Source: Aliikangiella marina
Lineage (GTDB): Bacteria > Pseudomonadota > Gammaproteobacteria > Enterobacterales > Kangiellaceae
Assembly: GCF_007004765.1 (NCBI RefSeq)
Contig: NZ_VIKR01000007.1
Coordinates: 1 to 64,000 of the forward strand
Direction of reading: 5' to 3'
DNA: 64,000 bases
Below are positions 1-8,768 of this stretch, one piece after another. The first letter of the stretch is position 1. Each line of letters starts with the position of its first letter. A program made the translations under genes and the position numbers. The notes below the pieces were generated by a model, which was not told the origin of the DNA, did not search any database, and was given only the letters and a program-made list of their open reading frames with translations.

Positions 1-3000
1 AGCACCTGGCGGACCGCATTAGGTCCAGCGTTTCCGCCTGCATTTTTAGCAACATTTCCAACTCTGTATGCACTTGTAGAGGTACTAGAAAAATCGGTTT
101 TAAACTTAATGTTGCCGACTGCATCGTAGCCATATTCAACGTAAGGTTGAGTTGCACCTGATAAGCTCAACGTCGAACGAATTAAGCGATGCAATTCATC
201 GTAACCATAAGTCTCGCTATCAACATAGTAAGTACTACCGCCGTATCCCCCAACCGTTTGCTTGGTTAAATTACCGTAAGCATCATAACTATCGTAAACC
301 ACCGATTGACGCTCACTTGAATAGCGTTTTAGCTTCGAGTGTTTCATCTGACCCGTTTGTGCATGGAACTGGCGACTGACTCGGCTATAAACCCCCATAC
401 TCGCTTCAGTCCAATTACCCCAATCATCCATGGCAGTAATTTCACGATAAACCGTGTTATCTAGCGCATTTTTAGTTCGATTGTTGTATCCATAACTATT
501 GAACTCATAAGCAACCACCAAATCATTTGGATATTGCTTACCTTTCACTCGTCCATAATTACCGTCATAAAAAACCGTTGATTCAAAGGTATCGCCATCA
601 ATATTAGTGACAGCACCTGTTGGGCGACAATAATCGTCATATTGATAAACACGCGAGAAATTCTCACTGCTTGGTAAGTCATGGCGCGTTTCCGAATTCG
701 GTACACTTTTACAAGCCGCAGTATTAAAGCTAAATGAGGCCTCTAAGTCATCTAGATTCTTTCCATTTAAGTAGCGGCGGATTATTCGACTTAGCCCGTC
801 ATAATCATAATAATAAGTATTGTTCTCCGCATCAGTTTCCCACTCTACTTCGCCAAAACCGGTGTAGGAAAAATCCTTACGGCCCATGTTAGGATCATTC
901 ACCCAAAGCTTTTGCCCCAATGCATTATAAGTCGCGGTAATTGATGACCCTGCCGCATCATTGAGGACGATCGGACTACCCATACCATCGTATGCGTAAC
1001 GCGTGACACCACCTTTGGCATCAGTCGTTCGCATTAACTGTCCGGTGCCACTGTAAGTGCGATACATCGGTTGATCGTTATTAACCACAATCCGAGTTCG
1101 ATAGGGTGACAAAGAAGAACCAGCAGAGGCTCCGTAAGCATATTGAACATCCAAGGTTTGACCCGCTGTTTGATCAACAACTTTACGCAATAACCGACCA
1201 GTCACATCATATTGTAAGTACTCTGTACCATAAAGCCCATTTGCAAAGCGTGATGGCACCGACTCAAATAGTTTACGCCCTAACTCATCATAACGAACGT
1301 TCGTATAAATTGACGAACCATCAAAACCTTGAGTTCTGGTGTAAAGGGTACGATTAAACTTATCTTTATAAGCGCTACTTTGTGGTGTCCCCGCGGAGTA
1401 AGAGGTTACTTTGTAAACCAGTTTTGCATCACTGATCCCATCACATCCTTGATTACACGAAGCAAATCGTGTGTAAACTGGCTGACCGGTGCCACTCGGT
1501 GGCGTTGCTTTTTCAATACGACCAAAGTTGTCATAGTCAAAATAACTCACCAAACCATTAATATCAGTTGTTGAATTCGGTTGGCCATGAATTGGATTGG
1601 AATTAGTGTAAACCGTTCCGTCTATATTGGTGACACTAGCCACAAAATAGTTATCGCTTGAGTAGCTAGTGGTTACGCTTCTGTTTTGTCCATCCGCCTG
1701 GCTTGTGACCGAAGTTGGCAAACCATAGCTGTTGTAAACAGAAATTACTTTTGATGACTTACCCGAGCTTGGAATTGTTTGCGTGGTTGACGGTAAGCGA
1801 CTGCCTTGCGAATCATATTGATCAATATGACTCGTGACCGTTTTATTGCCATCTAAGCTTGAGTTATAAACAGGATTTTGGGTAGTTCCGGAACTTAGCG
1901 CTTTGGTTGTCACCGCCGTGGATTTTAATTTATTAATCCACCACACACTGGTACTTGGCGAATAAAAAGTATTCACCGTTTGCGTTTCGTTAACACCAAA
2001 GCCTGAATCCACTTTACTCGTCGACTGCTTGATATTGCCGTATGCAAACTCGGCTTCCAAACTATTGATACTCATTTGCGTTGATAACGCGCCTGGATCC
2101 GATAATCCAATATAACTAGTTTTCTGAGACACTAGCTCTCCACCATTTAATTCATAAGTCGAAGCAATCGACTTAGCGGTTGGTGTCCAGTAGGTGCCGT
2201 GACCAGTTGTATCTATCTTGGCATAGCCCATTTGTGTTTCTGAAAGTTTCGAGGTAGAACAGGTGTCATCGTTAGACGAGGTTAAACAGGTTTTAACAGT
2301 CTCAATTTGTCCTGCATGCGGGAACTTCTGATGAAAATCTGTAACCGAACGAATACCCGCTGGACTATCAACAATGATTGAACGGAAGCCTTGGAATCCT
2401 CTACCTAAATGATTGTAGATCGCACCGCGATATTGGTAGTTAGTCGTTGAAAAACATGAGTCATTTGAACATGATGGCGTATCTGTAAGTCCACCATTCG
2501 ATTGTTTAAATTCATCTACAACAATCATTGATGAGCTAAATAAAAACATATCGTCATGTTTATCAGCATAAAGACGCTCTGGATCATAGATTGTTAACTC
2601 ACCTGTTGAATCTACAAAATCAGATAATGGCTTATAGTTCCACTTTGATTTAACACCCAGGCCATTTTCAACTGCTACCATCATGTCTGCTGGACGCGCT
2701 GAATTATTTCTCGCTACGCTTAATCCATTCTCGCTACCGTTGATATGTACGCCATTGTTCCAAGTGAAGCCAACTGTACTGTAAGCATCAAGTTGACCGT
2801 CACCATGCACGTCGGCTAAGCCTAAATCGTTCAATCGAGCTTCAATATCCGTTGACTTAAGAACTAAGGACACAGACCCAGCAGAGCCTTCATCAAAATC
2901 TAAATAGTTCCACTGCACTAAATGGTTTTGCAACCAAGGAAACTCATGTAACGAACAGTTACGCTCAGTATTGATTGTGTCATCTGCCGTTCCGCTCGGG

Positions 3001-5726
3001 TCAATACAATAGGTTTTTAAATGCTCTCCAGGAACTAATAGTTCATCTCTACCATCATTATCGATATCTGCAATTCGAAAGTGAGCACTGTAAGGCACAT
3101 CAGGAATCTTGTAGTTGTATGGTGTAAAACCATAATCCTGGAAATCATTTTTAAAAGGGTTACCAGGGCAAATCTCACCTGGGAAACCAACTGGGCACAC
3201 ACTCGTTAAATTGAAGTTTTTCCCGGTGTTTACCGCATTATTAAATCCATCTCCGTTGTTTATTTGAACATACCAAAGGTCATTATGGGCATATAAAATA
3301 TCGTTTAACCCATCACCATTAACATCAAGTTGAATGTTATATTTTTCCTTTGAACCAGCAAGAGGAATAGTTATTCCTTGGCTGGATAATGAGTGCTTGG
3401 TAGAAACTATTTGACCAGTTGGTGAAGTTTGATCAAGTAATACGACATAAAGCTTCTTGCCATAATAGTCCGTCACCCAAAAATCATTATAGCCATTACC
3501 ATCGATATCACCTGCAGAAACTAAATTTTCGCCACGATATTCACGATAATCATAATCTTGAGCCCATCCATCTTGTGGGTTATAGATTTCTTGTGTTTGA
3601 CAAAATTTAATAACTTGAGCGCTTGCGCAACTTAAATACGCGATTATTCGAGTGTCATCTATCGTTTCGCTTTCTCGATATTTATGATAAATAAAATCTC
3701 CGATTCCATCTCCATTCATATCTCCAACACTTGTGCTGTTTCGATATGGAACACTCGTTTCTTCGACTTTTCTTACACCGTTATCAAAGTAGATAAAGGC
3801 TTTATTGTTGTTAACTTTTGCCTCGTAATCGGCAATACCATCTCTATTAATGTCGATGGAAAATGCAACTGGGCTAGAGTTATTTTTTACAAATAGATCA
3901 CTTACGCCCTCACCAAAAGCTGGTTCAGAATAAGTCAGCGATGTAATTTCATTTAAACTTTTATTAAGCTTGATAGTGTAAAGTTGTGAATTGCTTAAAT
4001 ACATCAAGCTTTTTTCACCGTCGCCATTTTTATCAGGGCCAAAGATAATTTTGTCGTTGGTGCGCGCATCAAACCCACTAATGTTAGCCATTTGATTGGT
4101 AAACCCAAGCGTAGGTTCATGCCAATCAAAGGTCGTTGCTGGTAGACACGCTGGCGAAGAATTCTTATACGCGCACTCAGTAACCGAGCGCAATAAGGTG
4201 CGACCAGATGCAGAACTCGGTGCACCATAATTTAGTGTATATCGACGAATGAGTTGCGAAATATAATAGGTATTAATCCTTGTTAAACGCTTCGTTTGCT
4301 CTGATTTGTAACCTGCCATATAACTGTGAGTTGGATCAGGCTTCGGCCCATAGTCAAAAGTCACCGAGCGATTGCCGGCATAACCATTTTCCCCGGTGTA
4401 CTCAACCTTTGACATCAGGTATTCACCCATCCCATGCTCTGAGTAGGTGAATATCATATTATTTTTCTTAACAGTACGATCTTCAACTTTTGATAAAGCC
4501 CAACTCATTATGATACTTGAGTTACCCAAATAGTGTTTTGAGTTGCTGGTATTACCGTAGTAAGAAACCTTGCCATCTTTGCTCTCTACTTTAAACCAAC
4601 TGCTAGAAGAACCGATTGAAGCAGAGTTTAAAGTCACTCGAGCAAAGCTGTCTAACTCAGTTCGATACTCGGAGCCACCTTGACCATAAAGTCCAGAAAC
4701 CAACACAAGTTTTTGACCGTTGAGGCATAGTTTGTCAGTGTTATCTAATCGAACACTTCTTGCATATCCATCTTGTGCCATGGTTGCCGCGCAACGACTA
4801 ACCGAACCGCCAACATTAAGGTTCCAACCGATACCGGCAACGCCATTCCCCCCTCGCGATGAGTAGCCGATTGAGACACTGGGCTGCATCCCGGCACGAC
4901 CTGGTGGAACCGCAACCGGGATAGAGTAGGTAGCTGCACCACCGGAAACACCAGCTTGCCCCTCTAGCGCACCAATGGCTTGCTGGGAAGGCACCGATGG
5001 CGTGATTAAAGTCGCATCTGGAATTAATTCTGGATTGTTAACGGTTAGTTGCTTTGTCGCACTGTAACTAGAACATGGAGAGGATGCCGCAGAATTACAC
5101 GCCCTGACGCGGTACTGATAATTACCCGGCGCTTTACCGGTAAAGCTTTTACTTAAAACATTTGATGAAACAACGGTTGTCCAACTGCCACTATTAAAAC
5201 GCTCTTGAAGATTGTAATAAGAAACGGTACCCGACGGCTTAACCCAACTAATCGTATAATTGCCATTGTCACTCGACTCTGGTCCCAAGGGTACTGCTGG
5301 CGTGCTCGGCGCAGTCTGACCAGAAGAGACATTGATATAACCACTGTATCCCCAGCCACTGCAGACATCAGACCCACTAAAAGGCCGGTTACAAGCTATG
5401 ACTCGATAGCGATAAGTGCCTGGAGCCTTACCTGAAAAGGTATGCCGAGTGGTGTTGGTAGGAATACTACTGACTACTGTACGCCAAGAACCAAAACTAA
5501 ATGACTCCTCGACACGATAATAGCCGTTGGTAAAGTTCGATGATGGCTGCCACCCTAGAGTAAAAGTCCCAGTGGAGCTAGTCGTCGGCACAACAACACC
5601 TTGCGGCGTCGAGGGTACCGGCGTCAATTCTGGTTCTTCAAACCGAATATAAGCTGAAGCACTAAACGAAGATGCTACAACCAGCACTGAAAACGTCATC
5701 AATAAAACGCGCGAGAAGAGTTTCAT
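1..5726 (-). CDS. Giant exported Fn3-SpvB-FG-GAP-RHS repeat protein, 3' end off the window
   Basis: An open frame of 1908 codons runs from ATG at 5726, with AGGGA upstream, to the left edge without a stop. I read the frame at several points and it stays open. Residues 1-25 form a Sec signal peptide ending in a Ser-Ala motif. Two fibronectin-III-like modules follow (about 40-130 and 135-220). A SpvB/TcdB-type N-terminal domain (about 240-320) has the family signature around GIGWNL. Ca-binding FG-GAP/VCBS motifs of the form DxNxDG lie near residues 565, 624, 669, 740, 801, 885 and 970. A GRGFQGF motif near 1107 is typical of the TcdB middle region. YD/RHS repeats run from about 1390 to the edge. 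Known relatives are Tc-toxin B/C subunits and RHS polymorphic toxins, whose toxic tip is the variable C-terminus. That end is not visible here, so toxin activity is inference. Confidence 0.9.
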   Translation of the reverse strand, partial: MKLFSRVLLMTFSVLVVASSFSASAYIRFEEPELTPVPSTPQGVVVPTTSSTGTFTLGWQPSSNFTNGYYRVEESFSFGSWRTVVSSIPTNTTRHTFSGKAPGTYRYRVIACNRPFSGSDVCSGWGYSGYINVSSGQTAPSTPAVPLGPESSDNGNYTISWVKPSGTVSYYNLQERFNSGSWTTVVSSNVLSKSFTGKAPGNYQYRVRACNSAASSPCSSYSATKQLTVNNPELIPDATLITPSVPSQQAIGALEGQAGVSGGAATYSIPVAVPPGRAGMQPSVSIGYSSRGGNGVAGIGWNLNVGGSVSRCAATMAQDGYARSVRLDNTDKLCLNGQKLVLVSGLYGQGGSEYRTELDSFARVTLNSASIGSSSSWFKVESKDGKVSYYGNTSNSKHYLGNSSIIMSWALSKVEDRTVKKNNMIFTYSEHGMGEYLMSKVEYTGENGYAGNRSVTFDYGPKPDPTHSYMAGYKSEQTKRLTRINTYYISQLIRRYTLNYGAPSSASGRTLLRSVTECAYKNSSPACLPATTFDWHEPTLGFTNQMANISGFDARTNDKIIFGPDKNGDGEKSLMYLSNSQLYTIKLNKSLNEITSLTYSEPAFGEGVSDLFVKNNSSPVAFSIDINRDGIADYEAKVNNNKAFIYFDNGVRKVEETSVPYRNSTSVGDMNGDGIGDFIYHKYRESETIDDTRIIAYLSCASAQVIKFCQTQEIYNPQDGWAQDYDYREYRGENLVSAGDIDGNGYNDFWVTDYYGKKLYVVLLDQTSPTGQIVSTKHSLSSQGITIPLAGSKEKYNIQLDVNGDGLNDILYAHNDLWYVQINNGDGFNNAVNTGKNFNLTSVCPVGFPGEICPGNPFKNDFQDYGFTPYNYKIPDVPYSAHFRIADIDNDGRDELLVPGEHLKTYCIDPSGTADDTINTERNCSLHEFPWLQNHLVQWNYLDFDEGSAGSVSLVLKSTDIEARLNDLGLADVHGDGQLDAYSTVGFTWNNGVHINGSENGLSVARNNSARPADMMVAVENGLGVKSKWNYKPLSDFVDSTGELTIYDPERLYADKHDDMFLFSSSMIVVDEFKQSNGGLTDTPSCSNDSCFSTTNYQYRGAIYNHLGRGFQGFRSIIVDSPAGIRSVTDFHQKFPHAGQIETVKTCLTSSNDDTCSTSKLSETQMGYAKIDTTGHGTYWTPTAKSIASTYELNGGELVSQKTSYIGLSDPGALSTQMSINSLEAEFAYGNIKQSTSKVDSGFGVNETQTVNTFYSPSTSVWWINKLKSTAVTTKALSSGTTQNPVYNSSLDGNKTVTSHIDQYDSQGSRLPSTTQTIPSSGKSSKVISVYNSYGLPTSVTSQADGQNRSVTTSYSSDNYFVASVTNIDGTVYTNSNPIHGQPNSTTDINGLVSYFDYDNFGRIEKATPPSGTGQPVYTRFASCNQGCDGISDAKLVYKVTSYSAGTPQSSAYKDKFNRTLYTRTQGFDGSSIYTNVRYDELGRKLFESVPSRFANGLYGTEYLQYDVTGRLLRKVVDQTAGQTLDVQYAYGASAGSSLSPYRTRIVVNNDQPMYRTYSGTGQLMRTTDAKGGVTRYAYDGMGSPIVLNDAAGSSITATYNALGQKLWVNDPNMGRKDFSYTGFGEVEWETDAENNTYYYDYDGLSRIIRRYLNGKNLDDLEASFSFNTAACKSVPNSETRHDLPSSENFSRVYQYDDYCRPTGAVTNIDGDTFESTVFYDGNYGRVKGKQYPNDLVVAYEFNSYGYNNRTKNALDNTVYREITAMDDWGNWTEASMGVYSRVSRQFHAQTGQMKHSKLKRYSSERQSVVYDSYDAYGNLTKQTVGGYGGSTYYVDSETYGYDELHRLIRSTLSLSGATQPYVEYGYDAVGNIKFKTDFSSTSTSAYRVGNVAKNAGGNAGPNAVRQV

Positions 5727-6302
5727 TATTTTATCCCTGAATGTTTTAACTAACTGTTTTTAAAATTATTTGGATCCTAATGGTCAATCCGACTTTTTAA
5801 CTATCAAATTTCCGCCAAAAGCTGGTACAAATCGGACATTTTGCTGTTTTTGACCAAAAATCACTCAATATTCTGTAAAAATCCATCTAAAAATGGAGTA
5901 AATCGATTGGCACCGAATTAAATTGAACACGAGTAGGTAAGAGAATCGGATATTGAAAATGGTCGCTAGAACTTTGATCATATACAGCGTATGACCATTT
6001 ATAGCGTAGCTAAAATCCTTTTCTGACTTATCCCTTTAAACCACCCTTTGACACTCACCGACTCTGATACACTTTCGATGATGGGTATAATTTGAGCGCA
6101 TTCTGACAAAAACGCGTTAAGTAAAATAGGTAATAATGCACATTTTTTCGCTGGCGAGGTTAGACAAAAATTATATGTCGCTTTTTCAAGCCTATGCTAT
6201 TCGATGATTTTTTTTGGCCTTTTGAATCGAGTACCACTTAAAACTTGCAGGAAACTAATCTTAAAACTCCACTAAAAATACTTTTAGTGGAGTGACGCCC
6301 AT
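5727..6302. other. Intergenic region upstream of the RHS gene
   Basis: This 576-base AT-rich gap contains no ORF with coding character. It should hold the minus-strand promoter of the RHS gene and the terminator of the gene before it. An inverted repeat, AAATGGTC near 5958 and GACCATTT near 5993, is the only other structure I noticed. I cannot assign a promoter with confidence. Confidence 0.6.
6266..6293 (-). terminator. Perfect 12-bp hairpin, probable intrinsic terminator
   Basis: The arms ACTCCACTAAAA and TTTTAGTGGAGT pair perfectly around the four-base loop ATAC. On the minus strand the stem is followed by TTTAAGATT, a weak U-tract. It lies 10 bases past the stop of the gene at 6303-7082, which it probably terminates. 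That would separate the small genes from the RHS transcript. Confidence 0.7.
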
Positions 6303-7082
6303 TCAATTAAAAGGCACAATCGCAAAAGTCTTATCGTTAAGAAATTTTTCAAAATTTCGTTGATATTGACTCATACCTTCTGTAGTGCTCTTTAACGGCT
6401 CCATACCCAGCGCATATCGCTCGCCATTGATTTCCTCGTATAATTGATTACCGTAGGTATCAATAAAACTCAGATCATCCGCCGATAGGTCTATCTTGGA
6501 AGTGTGTAACCAAAACATCATATCTTGGTACGATTTTTCTCGACCGGCTAAGATCGCGGCTTTATGCGAAACCAAGTAATCCAACACCGCATATTTATGT
6601 TTCTCTGTTTCGCTCAGTGATGAATCATTCATATAAGGTATCGTTTCTCGCCAGTAGCGCGCTAACGAATCCAAATCGCCATATACCGCAGCTAGGCGCA
6701 TCATTTGAAAACCCAACTCAGGCTGGTTTTCCTTAAAATGAATGTTAGCCATTTTCTTCATCGCTGTTACGTCACCTTGGTTAATCGCAGCATGAAGCGA
6801 ATCTTTATCACCATACTTCAACTCATAGGTAACAATTTCAGCCACTCGCTTTCCGCTGGCTAAGGCCAAACGTTCTACTGGATATTGGTTTCTGCTTGGC
6901 CCACTATTGATGCTAGTCTCCGATGCTAACGACTCACTTTGCAAAGCTTTTTCACCAGCACTACGATTTTTTTCAGTGTCGCTTCCGCCTAAAACATCTC
7001 GCAATGAAACTGTCGCCACGGCTACAGCAATCATCATCGCAACGGCAAAAGCACCAACGCCATAATAGAAGAGTTTATTCAT
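6303..7082 (-). CDS. Membrane-anchored protein of unknown function
   Basis: This encodes 259 residues. I chose ATG at 7082 over the GTG one codon earlier because AGGAG then sits six bases upstream. A hydrophobic segment at residues 5-26 is a signal anchor or uncleaved signal. The rest is a polar region (about 30-65) and then a helical domain. Part of it (about 95-160, around QMMRLAAVYGDLDSLARYW) resembles Sel1/TPR-like helix pairs, but I cannot place it in a family. It starts 11 bases after the stop of 7094-7558, so the two are probably co-transcribed and translationally coupled. The giant RHS gene lies next downstream. A role in handling that protein is possible only by position. Confidence 0.75.
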   Translation of the reverse strand: MNKLFYYGVGAFAVAMMIAVAVATVSLRDVLGGSDTEKNRSAGEKALQSESLASETSINSGPSRNQYPVERLALASGKRVAEIVTYELKYGDKDSLHAAINQGDVTAMKKMANIHFKENQPELGFQMMRLAAVYGDLDSLARYWRETIPYMNDSSLSETEKHKYAVLDYLVSHKAAILAGREKSYQDMMFWLHTSKIDLSADDLSFIDTYGNQLYEEINGERYALGMEPLKSTTEGMSQYQRNFEKFLNDKTFAIVPFN

Positions 7083-7093
7083 CACTTACTCCT

Positions 7094-7558
7094 CTAGCTT
7101 TGACCTGGCACTAAACCACATTGATTCCTTAGGTTCTGATTGTAGTCATACTTGCAACGCGAGATACTCAAACTAAATGACGCATCAGCGATCGCAAAAC
7201 ACTCGGTTCTGATATTTTTAAATGGCGGTGCAAATCGACAGGCTTCGTAGTCATCTAATTTTGCGGCAAGCGCGTTAATCTCACAGCGCCTAAAAGCTTG
7301 CGCCCGCTCAAATCGACAATCTTCGATATCATCTTGCACCGCTTCATCATTGAGATCGGGATCCGGCGTATCATCTTGACCGACATTGGCATCAGTCATA
7401 CCAACATAGTTGTAAACACTGGTCCCCCAATCAGCCGATTCAAAATAAATTTTATAGCCAATCACGCGAATTATTTCGCCTCGATTATCCGTTGCCAAAA
7501 CAGTTGACACGTATGCAGAAACTAAAACCGTAAAAACAATTAAAATATTTTTCATCAT
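7094..7558 (-). CDS. Small secreted cysteine-rich protein of unknown function
   Basis: This encodes 154 residues. ATG at 7558 has AGGA seven bases upstream. Residues 1-22 look like a cleavable Sec signal peptide (Lys-Asn, a hydrophobic core, then VLAT). The mature protein has an acidic, Asp-rich middle with several DD/DPD pairs (about 57-75) and then six cysteines in the C-terminal half: EDC, RRC, EAC, TEC, SRC and NQC. An even number of cysteines in an exported protein suggests disulfides. I do not recognise the family. It is the first gene of an apparent two-gene unit with 6303-7082, upstream of the RHS gene. Confidence 0.75.
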   Translation of the reverse strand: MMKNILIVFTVLVSAYVSTVLATDNRGEIIRVIGYKIYFESADWGTSVYNYVGMTDANVGQDDTPDPDLNDEAVQDDIEDCRFERAQAFRRCEINALAAKLDDYEACRFAPPFKNIRTECFAIADASFSLSISRCKYDYNQNLRNQCGLVPGQS

Positions 7559-8100
7559 CTTATCATCCTTGTTTAAATGAAAATTAGAAAAGCCATAGAT
7601 TGCGAATAAAGATAATTATGGGTAACGCCATTTCGCTTTATATTTGACTTTTGTACGATTAAAAACTTGTGACTTAAACTTATCGTTGAGCTACAGCGGC
7701 TTAGATATAAAGCTTTAAATCCAAAGCTCTGAAGAGAGAAGCTACAAGTACTATGTAGAGTAAGGGTAATTAAAGAATTCCGCTGTCGTCGATTCGCCAG
7801 CAACTATTAAAATTTAGCCAAGCAACCAACTGTTGGCCGATTAATGATATCTTATGACTTAAATTGAAATGTATAATTTTTTGGAGCGCCTGATTTTCTA
7901 TAAGAAAATGCTTAAATAATCACTAAGAATTGTACAAATAAGATCGTGTTTCTTACTTCTGTAAAAGCGAAAAGCTTACAACGCTGTCAGTTACAAACCG
8001 TTAATGCTAACCGATAATTAAAAGAACGGATGGTTAAAACAATCGATAATTAAAACAAACGATAATATTTAGAAAACCCGACTCTACTAAAAAGCTTGTA
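7559..8100. other. Intergenic region with no convincing gene
   Basis: This AT-rich 542-base gap separates the small secreted-protein gene from the DUF3501 gene; both are on the minus strand. The short open frame at 7573-7803 lacks a ribosome site and has no protein-like composition, so I do not call it. A 7-bp hairpin, ATTTTCT-ATA-AGAAAAT, occurs at 7893-7909. Degenerate repeats at 7998-8075 are listed separately. The promoter for 7558 must lie here but I could not pin it down. Confidence 0.6.
7998..8075. repeat. Array of about five degenerate 16-bp AT-rich repeats
   Basis: The unit is close to CGATAATTAAAACAAA. Exact CGATAATTAAAA copies start at 8012 and 8044. Diverged copies start near 7999 (CGTTAATGCTAA), 8027 (CGGATGGTTAAAA) and 8060 (CGATAATATTTA). 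The spacing is about 16 bases. The array lies just downstream of the DUF3501 gene. Its function is unknown. Confidence 0.5.
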
Positions 8101-8721
8101 TCATTCTAATTGTTGTAAAAAAGGTTTCTCCACCCTATTATCTAAATCGGCTCTAAGAGATTTTAGAATCTCTAGCGGGATAGTTACGCCGCTGACTCGA
8201 TTGGCAGGATGGTCAATTCCTAAAGTGATATTAGCGCCGGCTAAAACGGCATCAACCATTTCATCACTCAACTCAAACCGCAGAAAATGGACAGAAGAGG
8301 TTTTCTCATCCGTAGAGCGATCCAAATCTTCATTGGCAATCGCCATTACTTTCACAAAATCACTTACCTGTAACCAAATGGTATCCTCAATTCCGGTTCG
8401 TTCCGCCAGCTTAATACGTCGCTCATCCACATCTGGGTACTCCAACATTAAGGTCGCTTTAATATTGTTTTCACCGGATATTAATGGTGTATAAGCATCC
8501 AACTCTTCTTGAATAGCTTCTGCTTCAAAGATCTTTTCAACGCGCAACATCTCTTGTATTTGATATTGCACGGTGATTCTATCTTCAAAATAAAAGCGAA
8601 TATTGTCATCCAACTGAAATTGGCGCTGTTTTTTGTAGCGCATAAATTTGCTACGAAAATCACCTCGGGCTGCAGCATATTGTTCCAGCGGCATTAAATC
8701 GGTTTTTGATAAAGTTTGCAT
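8101..8721 (-). CDS. DUF3501 family protein
   Basis: This encodes 206 residues from ATG at 8721, preceded by a weak GGTAA. The sequence matches my memory of DUF3501: an N-terminal LSKTDLMPLEQYAAAR start, a basic RSKFMRYKKQRQ stretch (about 24-35), and a conserved YFEDRITVQYQIQEMLRVEK block (about 44-63). A C-terminal SVHFLRFEL block precedes a GIDHPANR motif (about 174-181). It has no signal peptide or membrane segment, so it is probably cytosolic. It follows the Fe-S protein gene by 47 bases and ends a cassette with rubrerythrin. The family has no established biochemical function known to me. Linkage to rubrerythrin suggests redox or peroxide defence, which is inference. Confidence 0.85.
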   Translation of the reverse strand: MQTLSKTDLMPLEQYAAARGDFRSKFMRYKKQRQFQLDDNIRFYFEDRITVQYQIQEMLRVEKIFEAEAIQEELDAYTPLISGENNIKATLMLEYPDVDERRIKLAERTGIEDTIWLQVSDFVKVMAIANEDLDRSTDEKTSSVHFLRFELSDEMVDAVLAGANITLGIDHPANRVSGVTIPLEILKSLRADLDNRVEKPFLQQLE

Positions 8722-8768
8722 TGTTGTTACCTATTCATAATCATTGAACGACGTTTGTAATAACTCCG

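Noticed and set aside
152..5435. Many short plus- and minus-strand frames within the first 5.7 kb
   Set aside because: They are shadows of the single minus-strand RHS frame, which reads through with recognisable domains throughout.
7573..7803. 76-codon minus-strand frame
   Set aside because: It has no ribosome site and no protein-like composition, and lies in AT-rich spacer.
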